Shown here one piece after another: positions 27,534-36,196 of a DNA stretch of 64,000 nucleotides (its first letter is position 1; every line of letters starts with the position of its first letter). The DNA comes from Phytohabitans sp036906915 (GTDB lineage Bacteria; Actinomycetota; Actinomycetes; Mycobacteriales; Micromonosporaceae). Under the pieces are notes generated by a model. It was not told where the DNA came from and ran no database searches. It saw nothing but the letters and a program-made list of their open reading frames with translations. The position numbers were made by a program, and so were the translations under genes. Location: positions 1 through 64,000 of the forward strand of contig NZ_JBAKHX010000017.1 of assembly GCF_036906915.1 (NCBI RefSeq). Reading direction: 5' to 3'.

Positions 27534-27850
27534 TGGTGGATCCGGCACTACTGGACGCGATGCTGGCAGGAGCCAGCACCCCCGGCACAGACCAGGACCG
27601 GTGGCTCGACTCGATCACTGACCAGTTGGGCGCGTTCACTGACGAGCAGGCCGCGCTCGTGACCGTGACTTTGACCGACCTCGTGCTGGCTGGGCTCCCC
27701 GCGCGTGAGCGTGAGTCGGCGCTCCATGCGGTCGCCGAGGTTGTCGAGTGGCATCCGGTGGCGCGGCCTGCAGCCGAGGCGCTGTGCACGCTGGACCGCA
27801 CGGCGCTGTCGCCGTCGGAGGTGGAGTATCTCGGCTTCGTCTGCGGCTAG
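27533..27850 (+). CDS. Small cytoplasmic protein, probable immunity protein for the upstream toxin
   Basis: A 105-aa acidic, helix-rich protein (VVDPALLDAML, LTDLVLAGLPARERE, PVARPAAEALCTLD) with no signal peptide or membrane segment and no recognised catalytic motif. Its GTG start shares one base with the toxin stop codon (TAGTG, 27531-27535), and GGAG lies inside the toxin gene at 27523-27526, so it is translated with it. Small acidic proteins encoded directly after polymorphic toxins are normally their neutralising partners. The in-frame GTG at 27521 would lengthen it by four residues. The immunity role rests on context, not homology. Confidence 0.6.
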   Translation: MVDPALLDAMLAGASTPGTDQDRWLDSITDQLGAFTDEQAALVTVTLTDLVLAGLPARERESALHAVAEVVEWHPVARPAAEALCTLDRTALSPSEVEYLGFVCG

Positions 27851-27896
27851 CTCTTGACGAAAATTGCGGCGCGCCCCATCCGGCGCCGGTGGCACA

Positions 27897-27973
27897 GATC
27901 AAGGGAGATTGCATCGATCAAGGGCAAACGCACGTGGATTTGAGATCAAAGCACGTGCGTTTGCCCTTGATCG
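27897..27973 (+). repeat. 77-bp palindromic repeat, copy A
   Basis: The layout is an 18-nt leader beginning GATCAAGG (27897-27914), a 22-nt left arm (27915-27936, CGATCAAGGGCAAA...GCACGTG), a 15-nt spacer (GATTTGAGATCAAAG) and a right arm (27952-27973) that is the perfect reverse complement of the left. It lies between the ends of two convergent genes (27850 and 28041). Copies B, C and D have exactly the same layout and length. Confidence 0.9.
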
Positions 27974-28040
27974 GCGAAAGAGAGGCGGGGCGGGCGCGGC
28001 GAAGGAGAGGCGGCGCGGGGCGGAGCGGGCGATGCGGGGG

Positions 28041-28532
28041 TTATGGGAGGAGGCAGGTTTGGGTGGGGAGGGGGCCGGCGGGGATGTTGGCGCTGGCGTC
28101 GGGCGTGCGGTAGCCGATGACGCAGGCGGCGCCGGCCGGTACGCCGTAGGCGATTGAGCCGGGCGGTGCCGGGTCGTTCTCGCGGGCCTTGCGGACCACC
28201 GCGCCCGAGTAGCCCGCGTCGAGCAGGATGCGGGCGATGCCGTTCGGGCGGGCGTCGGCGGGAGCGCCGGCCAGGGTTTCGCGGATAGAGCGAGCCACCG
28301 CCGAGGCGGCTGCCCACTGCTCGGCGTTGAGCGCCCGGCGGCCGACCTCGATCTCGTCGAGGCGGTCGCAGTAGCCGTAGGTGTCACCGGGTTGCGTCGC
28401 GCAGGCCACCTCGGCCGGTGCGGGGTCGTCGCTGGACAGTGCGTACGCGGCCCAGAGGCCGCCGCACCCGCACAGCAGCACCGACGCCACGATCGCGACC
28501 GCGATGAGCGCGCCGCGCGGACGAGGGTTCAC
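28041..28532 (-). CDS. Small membrane-anchored or lipoprotein-like protein of unknown function
   Basis: A 163-aa protein with an N-terminal hydrophobic segment (about 8-32, ALIAVAIVASVLLCGCGGLWAAYAL). The LLCGC could act as a lipobox, although the following hydrophobic run favours a simple membrane anchor. The exposed part has four cysteines (VACAT, YGYCDR, AACVIG, QTCLLP) and no known domain. Its GTG start overlaps the stop of the AAA ATPase gene (GTGA, 28529-28532), so the two are translationally coupled and may work together. Confidence 0.72.
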   Translation of the reverse strand: MNPRPRGALIAVAIVASVLLCGCGGLWAAYALSSDDPAPAEVACATQPGDTYGYCDRLDEIEVGRRALNAEQWAAASAVARSIRETLAGAPADARPNGIARILLDAGYSGAVVRKARENDPAPPGSIAYGVPAGAACVIGYRTPDASANIPAGPLPTQTCLLP

Positions 28533-30733
28533 CGGGTTTCGCGGGCCGTCGCGTAGGTTTCGAGCCAGGCGACCTGGCCCGGGTCAAGGGACGGCCGGAT
28601 GCGCTCGCGGGCCGTCGCCACGTGTGCCGCCGTCACAGACGACGCTTCGAGCGACTCACGCATCGCGGCCAGCGCGGCCTCGCGTATCAGGGCGGCGCAG
28701 TCGGCGGCCGAGAAGCCGTCGAGCGACGTGGCCAGCGCCGGGAGGTCGACGTCGTCGGCGAGCGGCACGTTGCGGGACGAGGCCCGCAGGATCTCCACTC
28801 TCGCCGAGGCGTCCGGCGGTGGGACGTAGACCAGTCGCTCCAGCCGGCCGGGGCGGAGCAGGGCGGCATCGACCAGGTCGGGTCGGTTGGTAGCGCCGAT
28901 GACCACCACGTTGCGCAGGGTCTCGACGCCGTCCAGCTCGGTGAGCAGGGCCGCCACGACCCGGTCGGTGGTGCCGCCGTCGGTGGCCTGCCCGCGGATC
29001 GGTGCCAGGGCGTCCACCTCGTCGAGGAACACGAGCGTGGGCGCGGCTTCCCGAGCACGGCGGAATAGCTCGCGGACCGCCCGTTCGCTCTCACCCACCC
29101 ACTTCGAGAGCAGCTCGGCGCCCTTGACGGAGAGCACGTTGGCCTTGCCGGTGCCGGCGATCGCCTTGACGAGGAAGGTCTTGCCGCAGCCGGGCGGGCC
29201 GTAGAGCAGCACGCCACGCGGCGGCTGCACGCCGAGGCGGGCGAACGTGTCGGGGTACGTGAGTGGCCACAGCACGGTCTCGGTCAGCACCTCTTTGACC
29301 TCGGCCATGTCGCCGACGTCGTCGAGCGTCACCGCCGCGAGCTCCAGTGTGGACGACGACATCGACGTGGGCCGGACCACTTCGAGGGCGGCCTCGAAGT
29401 CGACCATCGTCACGACCGGCGAGGCGCCGGTCGCGCCGGATCGGATGCGGAGCGCCGCGCGCACGCCGGCTTCGCGGGCGAGCGCGCCGAGATCGGCGGC
29501 TACGAAGCCAGGGGTACGGCCAGCCACGTCGTCGAGCTTGACGTCGTCGGCGAGCGGCATGCCCTTGGTGAGCACGGTGAGCTGCTCGCGGCGCATGGCC
29601 GCGTCGGGCAGGGGTACCGCGAGCTGCACCGCCAGCAGATCGGGTGCCCGCAGCGCGGGGTCGACCGACTCGGGCCGGCTGGTCGTGCAGATGACGGCCG
29701 CCCCGGCGAGTACCGTCTCGGCGAGCACCTGACGGAACACCGTCGACAGTGGACCGGGCTGCTCGCGCGGCGCGAGCGCCTCGACGTCGGCGATGAGCAG
29801 GATCGCCGGACCGCGGGACCGCACGGCGCCGGCTGCCGCGCGGAGCCGGGCGGCGGCGTCGTTGTTGGTGAGCGCCGCTATTTCTGGTGCCCACAGCTGC
29901 TCGACCCGCGCGCCGACCGCCCCGGCGACCGCCTGGACGAGCGAGGACTTCCCGGAGCCGGCCGGGCCGGTGATCAGCACGCCGAGCGAGACCGTGGTGC
30001 CGAGGCGCCCCAGTACCTCGCTGTGGTGGAAGCCGAGGTCGAGCAGCTCGGTCAGCTCCTGAGCCTGGGCGCGGAGTCCGGGGAGGTCATCGACGGTGAC
30101 GGCAGGCGCGGTAGGAGCCACCGAGGCAGCAGCGGGTGTGGTGCCGGGTGCGTGTGTAGCCTGGCCGCCCTCCCAGGCGACCACGGTGTCCATTGTGACC
30201 AGTGCGGCGTCCGCCGGCTCGACCGCCTCGACGGTCAGCAGGGTGCTCGTCCACGCGTACCCGACGGTGTTGGCGAGGCTGCGCCGCGCCCCCTCGATGA
30301 GGGTGCGCGCCTCGGACTGGGGCACGACGTCTTGCGGCAGCAGCGACACGTTGTCGCCCGCGGTGACCACCTTGCCGAGGAGTGCGAGCCTCAGCATCTC
30401 CGGCGACACCGCGGCGACGATCTCCACCGGGCCGGCGAGCGTGACGCGGCCGGCGGCGACGACCGGCGCGGGCGTGATCGTGATCTGGCCGCCGTCGCGG
30501 ATGCCGAGGTTGCCGAGGATGAGGTCGTCGGCGTAGAGCAGCGCCCGGCTGGCTCCGGGCTCGGCGCGGGCGGCGATGCCGGCGGTGCCGCGGCGGCCGG
30601 TGAGGTGCACCGGGTCGCCGGGGCGCAGGCCCAGCGCGGTCAGGACCTCCGGATGCAGCCGGACGATGCCGCGCCGGGCATCCAGCGCCGCTGGACGCAT
30701 GCTCGCGGTCAGGGTGAGATCGCGTTCGGCCAC
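28529..30733 (-). CDS. CDC48-like double AAA ATPase
   Basis: A 734-aa hexameric AAA unfoldase related to Cdc48/p97. The N-domain (about 1-200) includes a double-psi-barrel-like start. The D1 ATPase has Walker A GPAGSGKSS (about 259) but a degenerate Walker B (ILLIADVEAL, no DE pair), so D1 hydrolysis may be weak. D2 is intact: GPPGCGKTF (about 514), LVFLDEVDAL, and the sensor/arginine-finger region NRPDLVDAALLRPGR. The start is taken as GTG 30733, where family similarity begins (VAERDLTL). It extracts or unfolds proteins in the cytoplasm; its clients are unknown. It is divergent from the fusion gene at 30831. Confidence 0.88.
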   Translation of the reverse strand: MAERDLTLTASMRPAALDARRGIVRLHPEVLTALGLRPGDPVHLTGRRGTAGIAARAEPGASRALLYADDLILGNLGIRDGGQITITPAPVVAAGRVTLAGPVEIVAAVSPEMLRLALLGKVVTAGDNVSLLPQDVVPQSEARTLIEGARRSLANTVGYAWTSTLLTVEAVEPADAALVTMDTVVAWEGGQATHAPGTTPAAASVAPTAPAVTVDDLPGLRAQAQELTELLDLGFHHSEVLGRLGTTVSLGVLITGPAGSGKSSLVQAVAGAVGARVEQLWAPEIAALTNNDAAARLRAAAGAVRSRGPAILLIADVEALAPREQPGPLSTVFRQVLAETVLAGAAVICTTSRPESVDPALRAPDLLAVQLAVPLPDAAMRREQLTVLTKGMPLADDVKLDDVAGRTPGFVAADLGALAREAGVRAALRIRSGATGASPVVTMVDFEAALEVVRPTSMSSSTLELAAVTLDDVGDMAEVKEVLTETVLWPLTYPDTFARLGVQPPRGVLLYGPPGCGKTFLVKAIAGTGKANVLSVKGAELLSKWVGESERAVRELFRRAREAAPTLVFLDEVDALAPIRGQATDGGTTDRVVAALLTELDGVETLRNVVVIGATNRPDLVDAALLRPGRLERLVYVPPPDASARVEILRASSRNVPLADDVDLPALATSLDGFSAADCAALIREAALAAMRESLEASSVTAAHVATARERIRPSLDPGQVAWLETYATARETR

Positions 30734-30781
30734 GCGCCGAGAGTAGCCCGCGCTGGCATCCCGTAGAGGCAGCGCCCGCAC

Positions 30782-30797
30782 CTGAGAGTGCTCTCAG
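30782..30797. promoter_or_regulatory. Palindromic operator candidate in a divergent promoter region
   Basis: CTGAGAGTGCTCTCAG is a 7+2+7 perfect palindrome located 49 nt from the ATPase start and 33 nt from the fusion-gene start. It would overlap the -35 region of the promoter at 30819-30824. A TetR- or PadR-type repressor site is plausible, but no such regulator is encoded nearby. Confidence 0.5.
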
Positions 30798-30830
30798 CCT
30801 GCGGGCCCAGCAAGGACGTACCGTTTGCGC

Positions 30831-33548
30831 ATGCTCGCACGCCTTCCGGCGCGGCTCCGCCGTGCCCTGCCCGCGGCCGTCGCCGTCGCTGCCGTGGTGG
30901 CCGGCGCGGTGGTCTGGGTGGCGTGGCCGGACTCGCCGGCCTACACCACCGAGGACACCACGGTCACGGTGCGCTCCGGCCCGAACGGCGACGAGCCGAT
31001 CGACCTGGACACCACGCTGTACCTGCCGGCGGACGCCGACGGCCCGGTGCCGGCGGTGCTGCTGGCGCACGGTTTCGGCGGTACCAAGCGGAGCGTCGCC
31101 GAGGACGCCAAGGACCTCGCGGAGCAGGGGTACGCCGTGCTGGCGTACACGGCGCGGGGGTTTGGACGCAGCGGCGGGCAGATCCATCTGGACAGCCCGG
31201 ACCACGAGGTACGCGACGCGCAGCGCCTGCTCGACTGGCTGGCCGCGCGACCGGAGGTAGGTAAGGACGCGCCCAACGACCCGAAGGTGGGCGTGGTCGG
31301 CGGCTCGTACGGCGGCGCGCTCGCCCTGCTGCTCGCCGCGCAGGACCCGCGGGTCGACGCGATCGTCCCGATGATCACGTGGAACGACCTGTCCCGTTCC
31401 TTCCTGCCGCAGTCGACCGGCCAGCAGAACGTCGACGGCGTGTTCAAGAAGGGCTGGGCCGGCTACTTCTTCGGCGGCACCACGGGCGACCCGACCTGCG
31501 GGCGGTTCGCCCCGGATGTCTGCCAGGCGTACCTCGCGATGGCCACCACCGGCCGGGCGACGACCGAGGGCGTCGAGCTGCTGCGCCGCTCCAGCCCGGC
31601 GCCCGTGCTCGACCGGATCAAGGCGCCGACCCTGCTCATCCAGGGCGAGGCCGACAGCCTCTTCCCGCTCGCCGAGGCGGACGCCAACGCGCGGGGCATC
31701 GCCGCCACCGGCACCCCGGTGCGGGTCGCCTGGTTCACCGGCGGCCACGACGGCGGCGAGGGCCCCGCGAGCGACCGGGACCGAATGCGGTTCCTGACCG
31801 CGCAGTGGCTCGACCACTACGTCAAGGGCGAGGGCGACGCGCCGTCCAACAGCTTCACCTGGTCGCGGGTCGCCGGCTTCAACGCGCTCGACCGGGGCCT
31901 CGTCACGAACGGGTTCTCGGTCGACCGGTACCCCGGTCTCGGTGGCACCGCCACGCGGCAGGTGGCGCTGGCCGGGCCGCCGCAGCTCATCGCCAACCCG
32001 CCCGGCGGCAACCCCGCCGCCATCTCCACGCTGCCCGGGGCAGGCTCGTTCGGTGGATTGGCGTCGGTGGCCGGGGTGGCTATGGACCTGCCCGGCCAGC
32101 ACACGCACTTCGAGTCCGAGCCTCTGGCCGCGGCGATCGACGTGGCGGGCTCGCCGACCGTGTCGATCCGGGCGGCGTCCCCGAGCGGCGAGGCGGTGGT
32201 CTTCGTCAAGCTGTACGACGTCGATCCGAATGGGACGGCCACGCTGCCCAGCGGCCTCATCGCCCCGGTTCGCCTGACCGGGCTACCCACCACCATCGCC
32301 GAGGCGCAGCCGATCACGGTCACGCTGCCGGCGATCGTGCGCCGGATCGAGGCCGGCCACACGCTGCGGGTCTCAGTGGCGACCTCCGACCAGGGCTACG
32401 CCACACCGGTCGAGCCGGCCGTCTACACCGTCGCGCTCGGCGCAGGCGACAGCGTCACCCTGCCGACCATCGCGGCGGCGGAGCCGATCGCCACTACCGC
32501 CGCGCTGTGGCGCTGGGTGCTCGCCGCGCTGCTCGCGGCGGTGGCGCTCGGGCTGGCGGTGGTCGTGGCGATCGCGCGGCGCAGGCATCGCCGCACCGAC
32601 ACCTCCGTCCGCGAGGAGTACGCGGACACGCCGCTCGTCGTCGACCATCTGCGCAAGGAGTACGCGGACGGCTTCGTCGCGGTGTCCGACGTCGACTTCA
32701 CGGTCGAGCGCGGGCAGGTCGTGGGCCTGCTCGGGCCGAACGGCGCCGGCAAGACCACCACGCTTCGGGTACTGATGGGCCTGACCCAGCCAAGTGGTGG
32801 CGAGATCTACGTCTTCGGCCACCGCCTGGTGCCGGGCTCGCCGGTGCTGTCCCGGCTGGGCGCGCTCGTCGAGGGGCCCGGTTTCCTGCCGCACCTCAAT
32901 GGCGTCGAGAACCTGAAGGCGTACTGGCGGGCCACCGGCCGCCCTCTGGCGGACGCCCACTTCGACGAGGCCGTCGAGATCGCCGGGCTCGGTGACTCGA
33001 TCCACCGCAAGGTGCGCAAGTACAGCCACGGCATGAAGCAGCGCCTCGCGATCGCACAGGCCATGCTGGGCCTGCCCGAGCTGCTGGTGCTCGACGAGCC
33101 GACGGACGGGCTGGATCCACCGCAGATCGCGGAGATGCGCCGGGTGCTCAAGCGGTACGCCACGGACGGCCGGGCGGTGCTGGTCTCCAGCCACCTGCTG
33201 GCCGAGGTGGAGCAGACCTGTACCCACGCGGTGGTGGTCAACAAGGGCGAGATCGTGGCGTCCGGCCCGGTGGAGGACATCGTGGGCGATTCGCCGACCG
33301 TCCAGTTCGACGTGACCGATGTCGACGCCGCCGAGGCGGTGCTGGACCGGCTCGACGGGGTGCGTTCGGTGGCGTGGGACGGCAACGGCGGCCTGGTGGT
33401 CGACATCGACGGCAGCCCACGCAGCGAGGTGGTGGCCGAGCTGGTCCGCGCCGGCGTCGGGGTCAACCGGGTGGTGCCGCGGCGGCGGCTCGAAGACGCG
33501 TTCCTGGCCCTGGTGGGCTCCGAGACCCGGGGAAGCGGTGACCGGTGA
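30831..33548 (+). CDS. Fusion of an S15/X-Pro-peptidase-like alpha/beta-hydrolase and an ABC ATPase
   Basis: A 905-aa protein. Residues about 10-30 are a membrane signal anchor. Residues 40-540 are an alpha/beta hydrolase of the CocE/S15 type, with the nucleophile in GGSYGGA (S about 159), an oxyanion region LAHGFGGTKRS and a jelly-roll C-terminal part (LIAPVRLTG). A second hydrophobic helix (about 558-585) leads to an ABC domain: Walker A GPNGAGKTT (about 634), signature YSHGMKQRL, Walker B LLVLDEPTDGLDP. The topology suggests an extracytoplasmic hydrolase tethered to a cytoplasmic ATPase. The permease follows with overlap. TACCGT (30819-30824) 6 nt before the ATG suggests leaderless expression. 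Confidence 0.85.
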   Translation: MLARLPARLRRALPAAVAVAAVVAGAVVWVAWPDSPAYTTEDTTVTVRSGPNGDEPIDLDTTLYLPADADGPVPAVLLAHGFGGTKRSVAEDAKDLAEQGYAVLAYTARGFGRSGGQIHLDSPDHEVRDAQRLLDWLAARPEVGKDAPNDPKVGVVGGSYGGALALLLAAQDPRVDAIVPMITWNDLSRSFLPQSTGQQNVDGVFKKGWAGYFFGGTTGDPTCGRFAPDVCQAYLAMATTGRATTEGVELLRRSSPAPVLDRIKAPTLLIQGEADSLFPLAEADANARGIAATGTPVRVAWFTGGHDGGEGPASDRDRMRFLTAQWLDHYVKGEGDAPSNSFTWSRVAGFNALDRGLVTNGFSVDRYPGLGGTATRQVALAGPPQLIANPPGGNPAAISTLPGAGSFGGLASVAGVAMDLPGQHTHFESEPLAAAIDVAGSPTVSIRAASPSGEAVVFVKLYDVDPNGTATLPSGLIAPVRLTGLPTTIAEAQPITVTLPAIVRRIEAGHTLRVSVATSDQGYATPVEPAVYTVALGAGDSVTLPTIAAAEPIATTAALWRWVLAALLAAVALGLAVVVAIARRRHRRTDTSVREEYADTPLVVDHLRKEYADGFVAVSDVDFTVERGQVVGLLGPNGAGKTTTLRVLMGLTQPSGGEIYVFGHRLVPGSPVLSRLGALVEGPGFLPHLNGVENLKAYWRATGRPLADAHFDEAVEIAGLGDSIHRKVRKYSHGMKQRLAIAQAMLGLPELLVLDEPTDGLDPPQIAEMRRVLKRYATDGRAVLVSSHLLAEVEQTCTHAVVVNKGEIVASGPVEDIVGDSPTVQFDVTDVDAAEAVLDRLDGVRSVAWDGNGGLVVDIDGSPRSEVVAELVRAGVGVNRVVPRRRLEDAFLALVGSETRGSGDR

Positions 33549-34411
33549 TGGCGGTACTCGATGGCGCGGCGACCGGCTACCGGCCCGGTCGCACCCTGAC
33601 GATCCGGAGCGAATGGCGCCGGCAGGCGTCTCGCCGGCGCACGCAGCTAGCGCTCGCGTTCGTGGTGCTGCTGCCACTGGTCATCCTGGCGGCGTTCCAG
33701 TTCGGGGGTACCGGTGACGACGACAACGGCGGGGGCGAGTTTTCGAGCCTGGTCGAGCTGGCCACCAGCGGTGGGCTCAACTTCACGCTCTTCACCCTCT
33801 TCGTATCGGCCGGCTTCCTGCTGACCGTCGTCGTCGCCCTCTTCTGCGGCGACACGATCGCCAGCGAGGCGAGCTGGGGGAGCCTGCGGTACCTGCTGGC
33901 GGTGCCCGTGCCGCGGGCGCGGCTGCTCGCGGTCAAGCTGGTCGTGGCGCTCGCCTACTCGGCGGTCGCCCTGCTGACGCTCGCCGGCACCGCTCTGCTG
34001 ATCGGCACGCTTCGGTACGGCTGGGATCCGCTGCGCAGCACGGTGGCCGCCGACATCCCGGCCGGGGAGGGCCTGCTGCGGCTGCTCGGCATCCTCGGGT
34101 ACCTGGCGGTGGGGCTGCTCGTCGTGGCCGGGCTGGCGTTCCTGCTGTCGGTGTCGACCGACGCGCCGCTGGGCGCGGTGGGCGGGGCCGTGCTGCTCTT
34201 CATCGTGTCGAGCATCCTCGACCAGATCACGGCGCTGGGCGGGCTGCGCAACCTGCTGCCGACCCACTACGGCGATGCCTGGCTGGGAATGCTCTCGACG
34301 CCGGTGCAGTCCGATGACATCGTCAAGGGCACCATCTCAGCGGTGGCGTACGCGACGATATTCTGGTCGCTGGCCTTCTGGCGCTTCACGCGTAAGGACG
34401 TCGTCTCATAG
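33548..34411 (+). CDS. ABC transporter permease, partner of the hydrolase-ATPase fusion
   Basis: A 287-aa ABC-2 type permease with six predicted membrane helices; the first (about 33-52) is followed by a soluble loop containing GTGDDDNGGG. FCGDTIASEASWGSLRYLLAVPVPR is the conserved coupling segment. Its ATG overlaps the last base of the upstream stop (TGATG, 33546-33550); a GTG at 33545 is also possible. With the upstream ABC domain it forms a complete exporter, presumably handling the substrate or product of the attached hydrolase. Confidence 0.83.
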   Translation: MAVLDGAATGYRPGRTLTIRSEWRRQASRRRTQLALAFVVLLPLVILAAFQFGGTGDDDNGGGEFSSLVELATSGGLNFTLFTLFVSAGFLLTVVVALFCGDTIASEASWGSLRYLLAVPVPRARLLAVKLVVALAYSAVALLTLAGTALLIGTLRYGWDPLRSTVAADIPAGEGLLRLLGILGYLAVGLLVVAGLAFLLSVSTDAPLGAVGGAVLLFIVSSILDQITALGGLRNLLPTHYGDAWLGMLSTPVQSDDIVKGTISAVAYATIFWSLAFWRFTRKDVVS

Positions 34412-34456
34412 CGTGATCGGCATCACTGAGAAAGCCCGGCCGGGTCAAGCGGCCGT

Positions 34457-34462
34457 TACACT
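34457..34462 (+). promoter_or_regulatory. Putative -10 box of the threonine synthase transcript
   Basis: TACACT matches TANNNT and would start transcription about 10-12 nt before the riboswitch P1 stem at 34481. No convincing -35 is visible. Confidence 0.35.
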
Positions 34463-34480
34463 TGCACCACAACTGAACAC

Positions 34481-34615
34481 CTCATCCAGAGGGGCTGAGG
34501 GACACGGCCCGATGACGCCCCGGCAACCACCGCGCATGTGACTCGACGACGAGGCCACGCGTGGCAGGTGCCAATTCCGTCCCCGGCCGCACGGTGCGGC
34601 GCTGGGAAAGATGAG
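34481..34615 (+). promoter_or_regulatory. SAM-I (S-box) riboswitch controlling threonine synthase
   Basis: The conserved S-box parts are all here in order: P1 CTCATC (34481-34486) pairs with GATGAG (34610-34615), then CAGAGGGGCTGAGGGAC, CGGCCCGATGACGCC, CCGGCAACC (34520-34528) and GGTGCCAATTCC (34567-34578). P1 ends just before the AGAAGGG ribosome site, so SAM binding would favour hiding or altering the translation start rather than forming a terminator. The SAM-I and SAM-IV families share this core; the P1 and J regions look like SAM-I. Confidence 0.9.
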
Positions 34616-34629
34616 AGAAGGGCCTCGCT

Positions 34630-35922
34630 ATGACGTCGACTCTCGGCGCTCCGGTCACCGACACCCACGTACCGCCCAGCCCCGCCCGCGCGCTCGTCTG
34701 TCGCGGCTGTGGTGCTGAGTACCCCCTCGTCGCGCAGCACGCTTGTTACGAGTGTTTCGGCCCGCTGGAGGTGGGCTACGACCAGGCCGCGCTCGCGCGG
34801 GTGACGCGGGCGCAGATCGAGGCCGGTCCGAAGAGCATCTGGCGGTACGCCGCGCTGCTGCCCGCGGGGCAGGACCCGGCCACCCGGGTGACGCTCGATC
34901 CCGGCTTCACGCCCCTGGTCGCCGCGCCCGCCCTCGCCGCCGAGCTTGGCGTACGCGGGCCGCTGTGGGTCAAGGACGACAGCGCCAACCCGACCCACTC
35001 CTTCAAGGACCGGGTCGTGTCGGCGGCGCTGACCGCGGCACGCGGGCTCGGCTTCTCGCGGTTCGCCTGCGCCTCCACCGGTAACCTCGCGAACTCCGTG
35101 GCCGCGCACGCCGCGCGCGCGGGCGTCCCGTCGATCGTCTTCATCCCGGGCGACCTTGAGCCGGGCAAGATCATCACGACCGCGGTGTACGGCGGCGACC
35201 TGGTGGCCATCGACGGCTCGTACGACGACGTCAACCGCCTGTGCAGCGAGCTCGTGGAGACCGACGAGTTCGAAGACACCGCGTTCGTCAACGTGAACGT
35301 CCGGCCGTACTACGCGGAGGGTTCCAAGACCCTCGGGTACGAGGTGGCCGAGCAGCTCGGCTGGCGACTCCCCGAGCAGGTGGTCATCCCGATGGCCAGT
35401 GGCGAGCTGCTCACCAAGATCGACAAAGCGTTCAGCGAGCTGGTGGAGATCGGCCTCGTCGAGGCGCCGGCCAACGGGTGGCGGGTCTTCGGCGCCCAGT
35501 CGCTGGGCTGCAACCCGATCGCCGACGCGCTGCACCGCGGTGTCGACGAGATCACCCCGGTGAAGCCGACCGGCATCGCCAAGTCGCTCAACATCGGCGA
35601 CCCGGCCGCTGGCCTGTACGCCCTGGAGGCGGTGCGGCGCACCGGCGGCTGGATGGACTACGCCGACGACGACGAGATCAGGGACGGCATCCGCCAACTC
35701 GCCCGCACCACCGGGATCTTCGCGGAGACGGCCGGCGGCGTGACCGTGGCCGTCCTGCGCAAACTGGTCGAGTCGGGCAAGCTCGACCCGGAGGCCGAGA
35801 CCGTCGTCTACAACACCGGCGAGGGGCTCAAGACCCTCGACGCGGTCGCGGCTCAGGTCGGCCCGACGTACCGGATCAAGCCCTCGCTGCGCGGCGCCCG
35901 TGAGGCTGGCCTGCTGCATTAG
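34630..35922 (+). CDS. thrC: Threonine synthase
   Basis: ThrC (EC 4.2.3.1) converts O-phosphohomoserine to threonine in the cytoplasm using PLP. The 430-aa protein has an N-terminal zinc-ribbon-like segment (CRGCGAEY...CYECFGPLEV, about 24-47) and the PLP-lysine motif NPTHSFKDR (K near residue 127). ASTGNLANS is the phosphate-binding region. ATG 34630 follows AGAAGGG. A SAM-I riboswitch precedes it, so threonine formation would drop when S-adenosylmethionine is abundant. Confidence 0.95.
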   Translation: MTSTLGAPVTDTHVPPSPARALVCRGCGAEYPLVAQHACYECFGPLEVGYDQAALARVTRAQIEAGPKSIWRYAALLPAGQDPATRVTLDPGFTPLVAAPALAAELGVRGPLWVKDDSANPTHSFKDRVVSAALTAARGLGFSRFACASTGNLANSVAAHAARAGVPSIVFIPGDLEPGKIITTAVYGGDLVAIDGSYDDVNRLCSELVETDEFEDTAFVNVNVRPYYAEGSKTLGYEVAEQLGWRLPEQVVIPMASGELLTKIDKAFSELVEIGLVEAPANGWRVFGAQSLGCNPIADALHRGVDEITPVKPTGIAKSLNIGDPAAGLYALEAVRRTGGWMDYADDDEIRDGIRQLARTTGIFAETAGGVTVAVLRKLVESGKLDPEAETVVYNTGEGLKTLDAVAAQVGPTYRIKPSLRGAREAGLLH

Positions 35923-36093
35923 TGCAACCGGCAGGTGGACGCGGAGTCACCGGGATGGGAGTTGCATTCCGTAGCCATGAATTTGCCGTCCGTGGAGAAA
36001 CACCGCTCAGAGGACTTGACGGCGCCATCGGGACGACGCAGGATGCTCCGTGCGGGAGGGCGGTCGCCGTAGGCTTTCGTAGTTCTAACGTCC

Positions 36094-36110
36094 CAGCGCC
36101 GGAGGCGCTG
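36094..36110 (+). terminator. Short hairpin in the gap after thrC
   Basis: CAGCGCC-GGA-GGCGCTG forms a 7-bp stem with a 3-nt loop and no T-run. It is the only strong local structure seen in the 274-nt gap 35923-36196, which otherwise shows no recognisable gene or site. Confidence 0.3.
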
Positions 36111-36196
36111 TGCGTCCGTCCCTCCCGACCAAACTGTTAAGCCACCTCCTCCTCGGACTAATTCGGTCGCGAACAGTCGGCTCAGGCGAGACCCTC

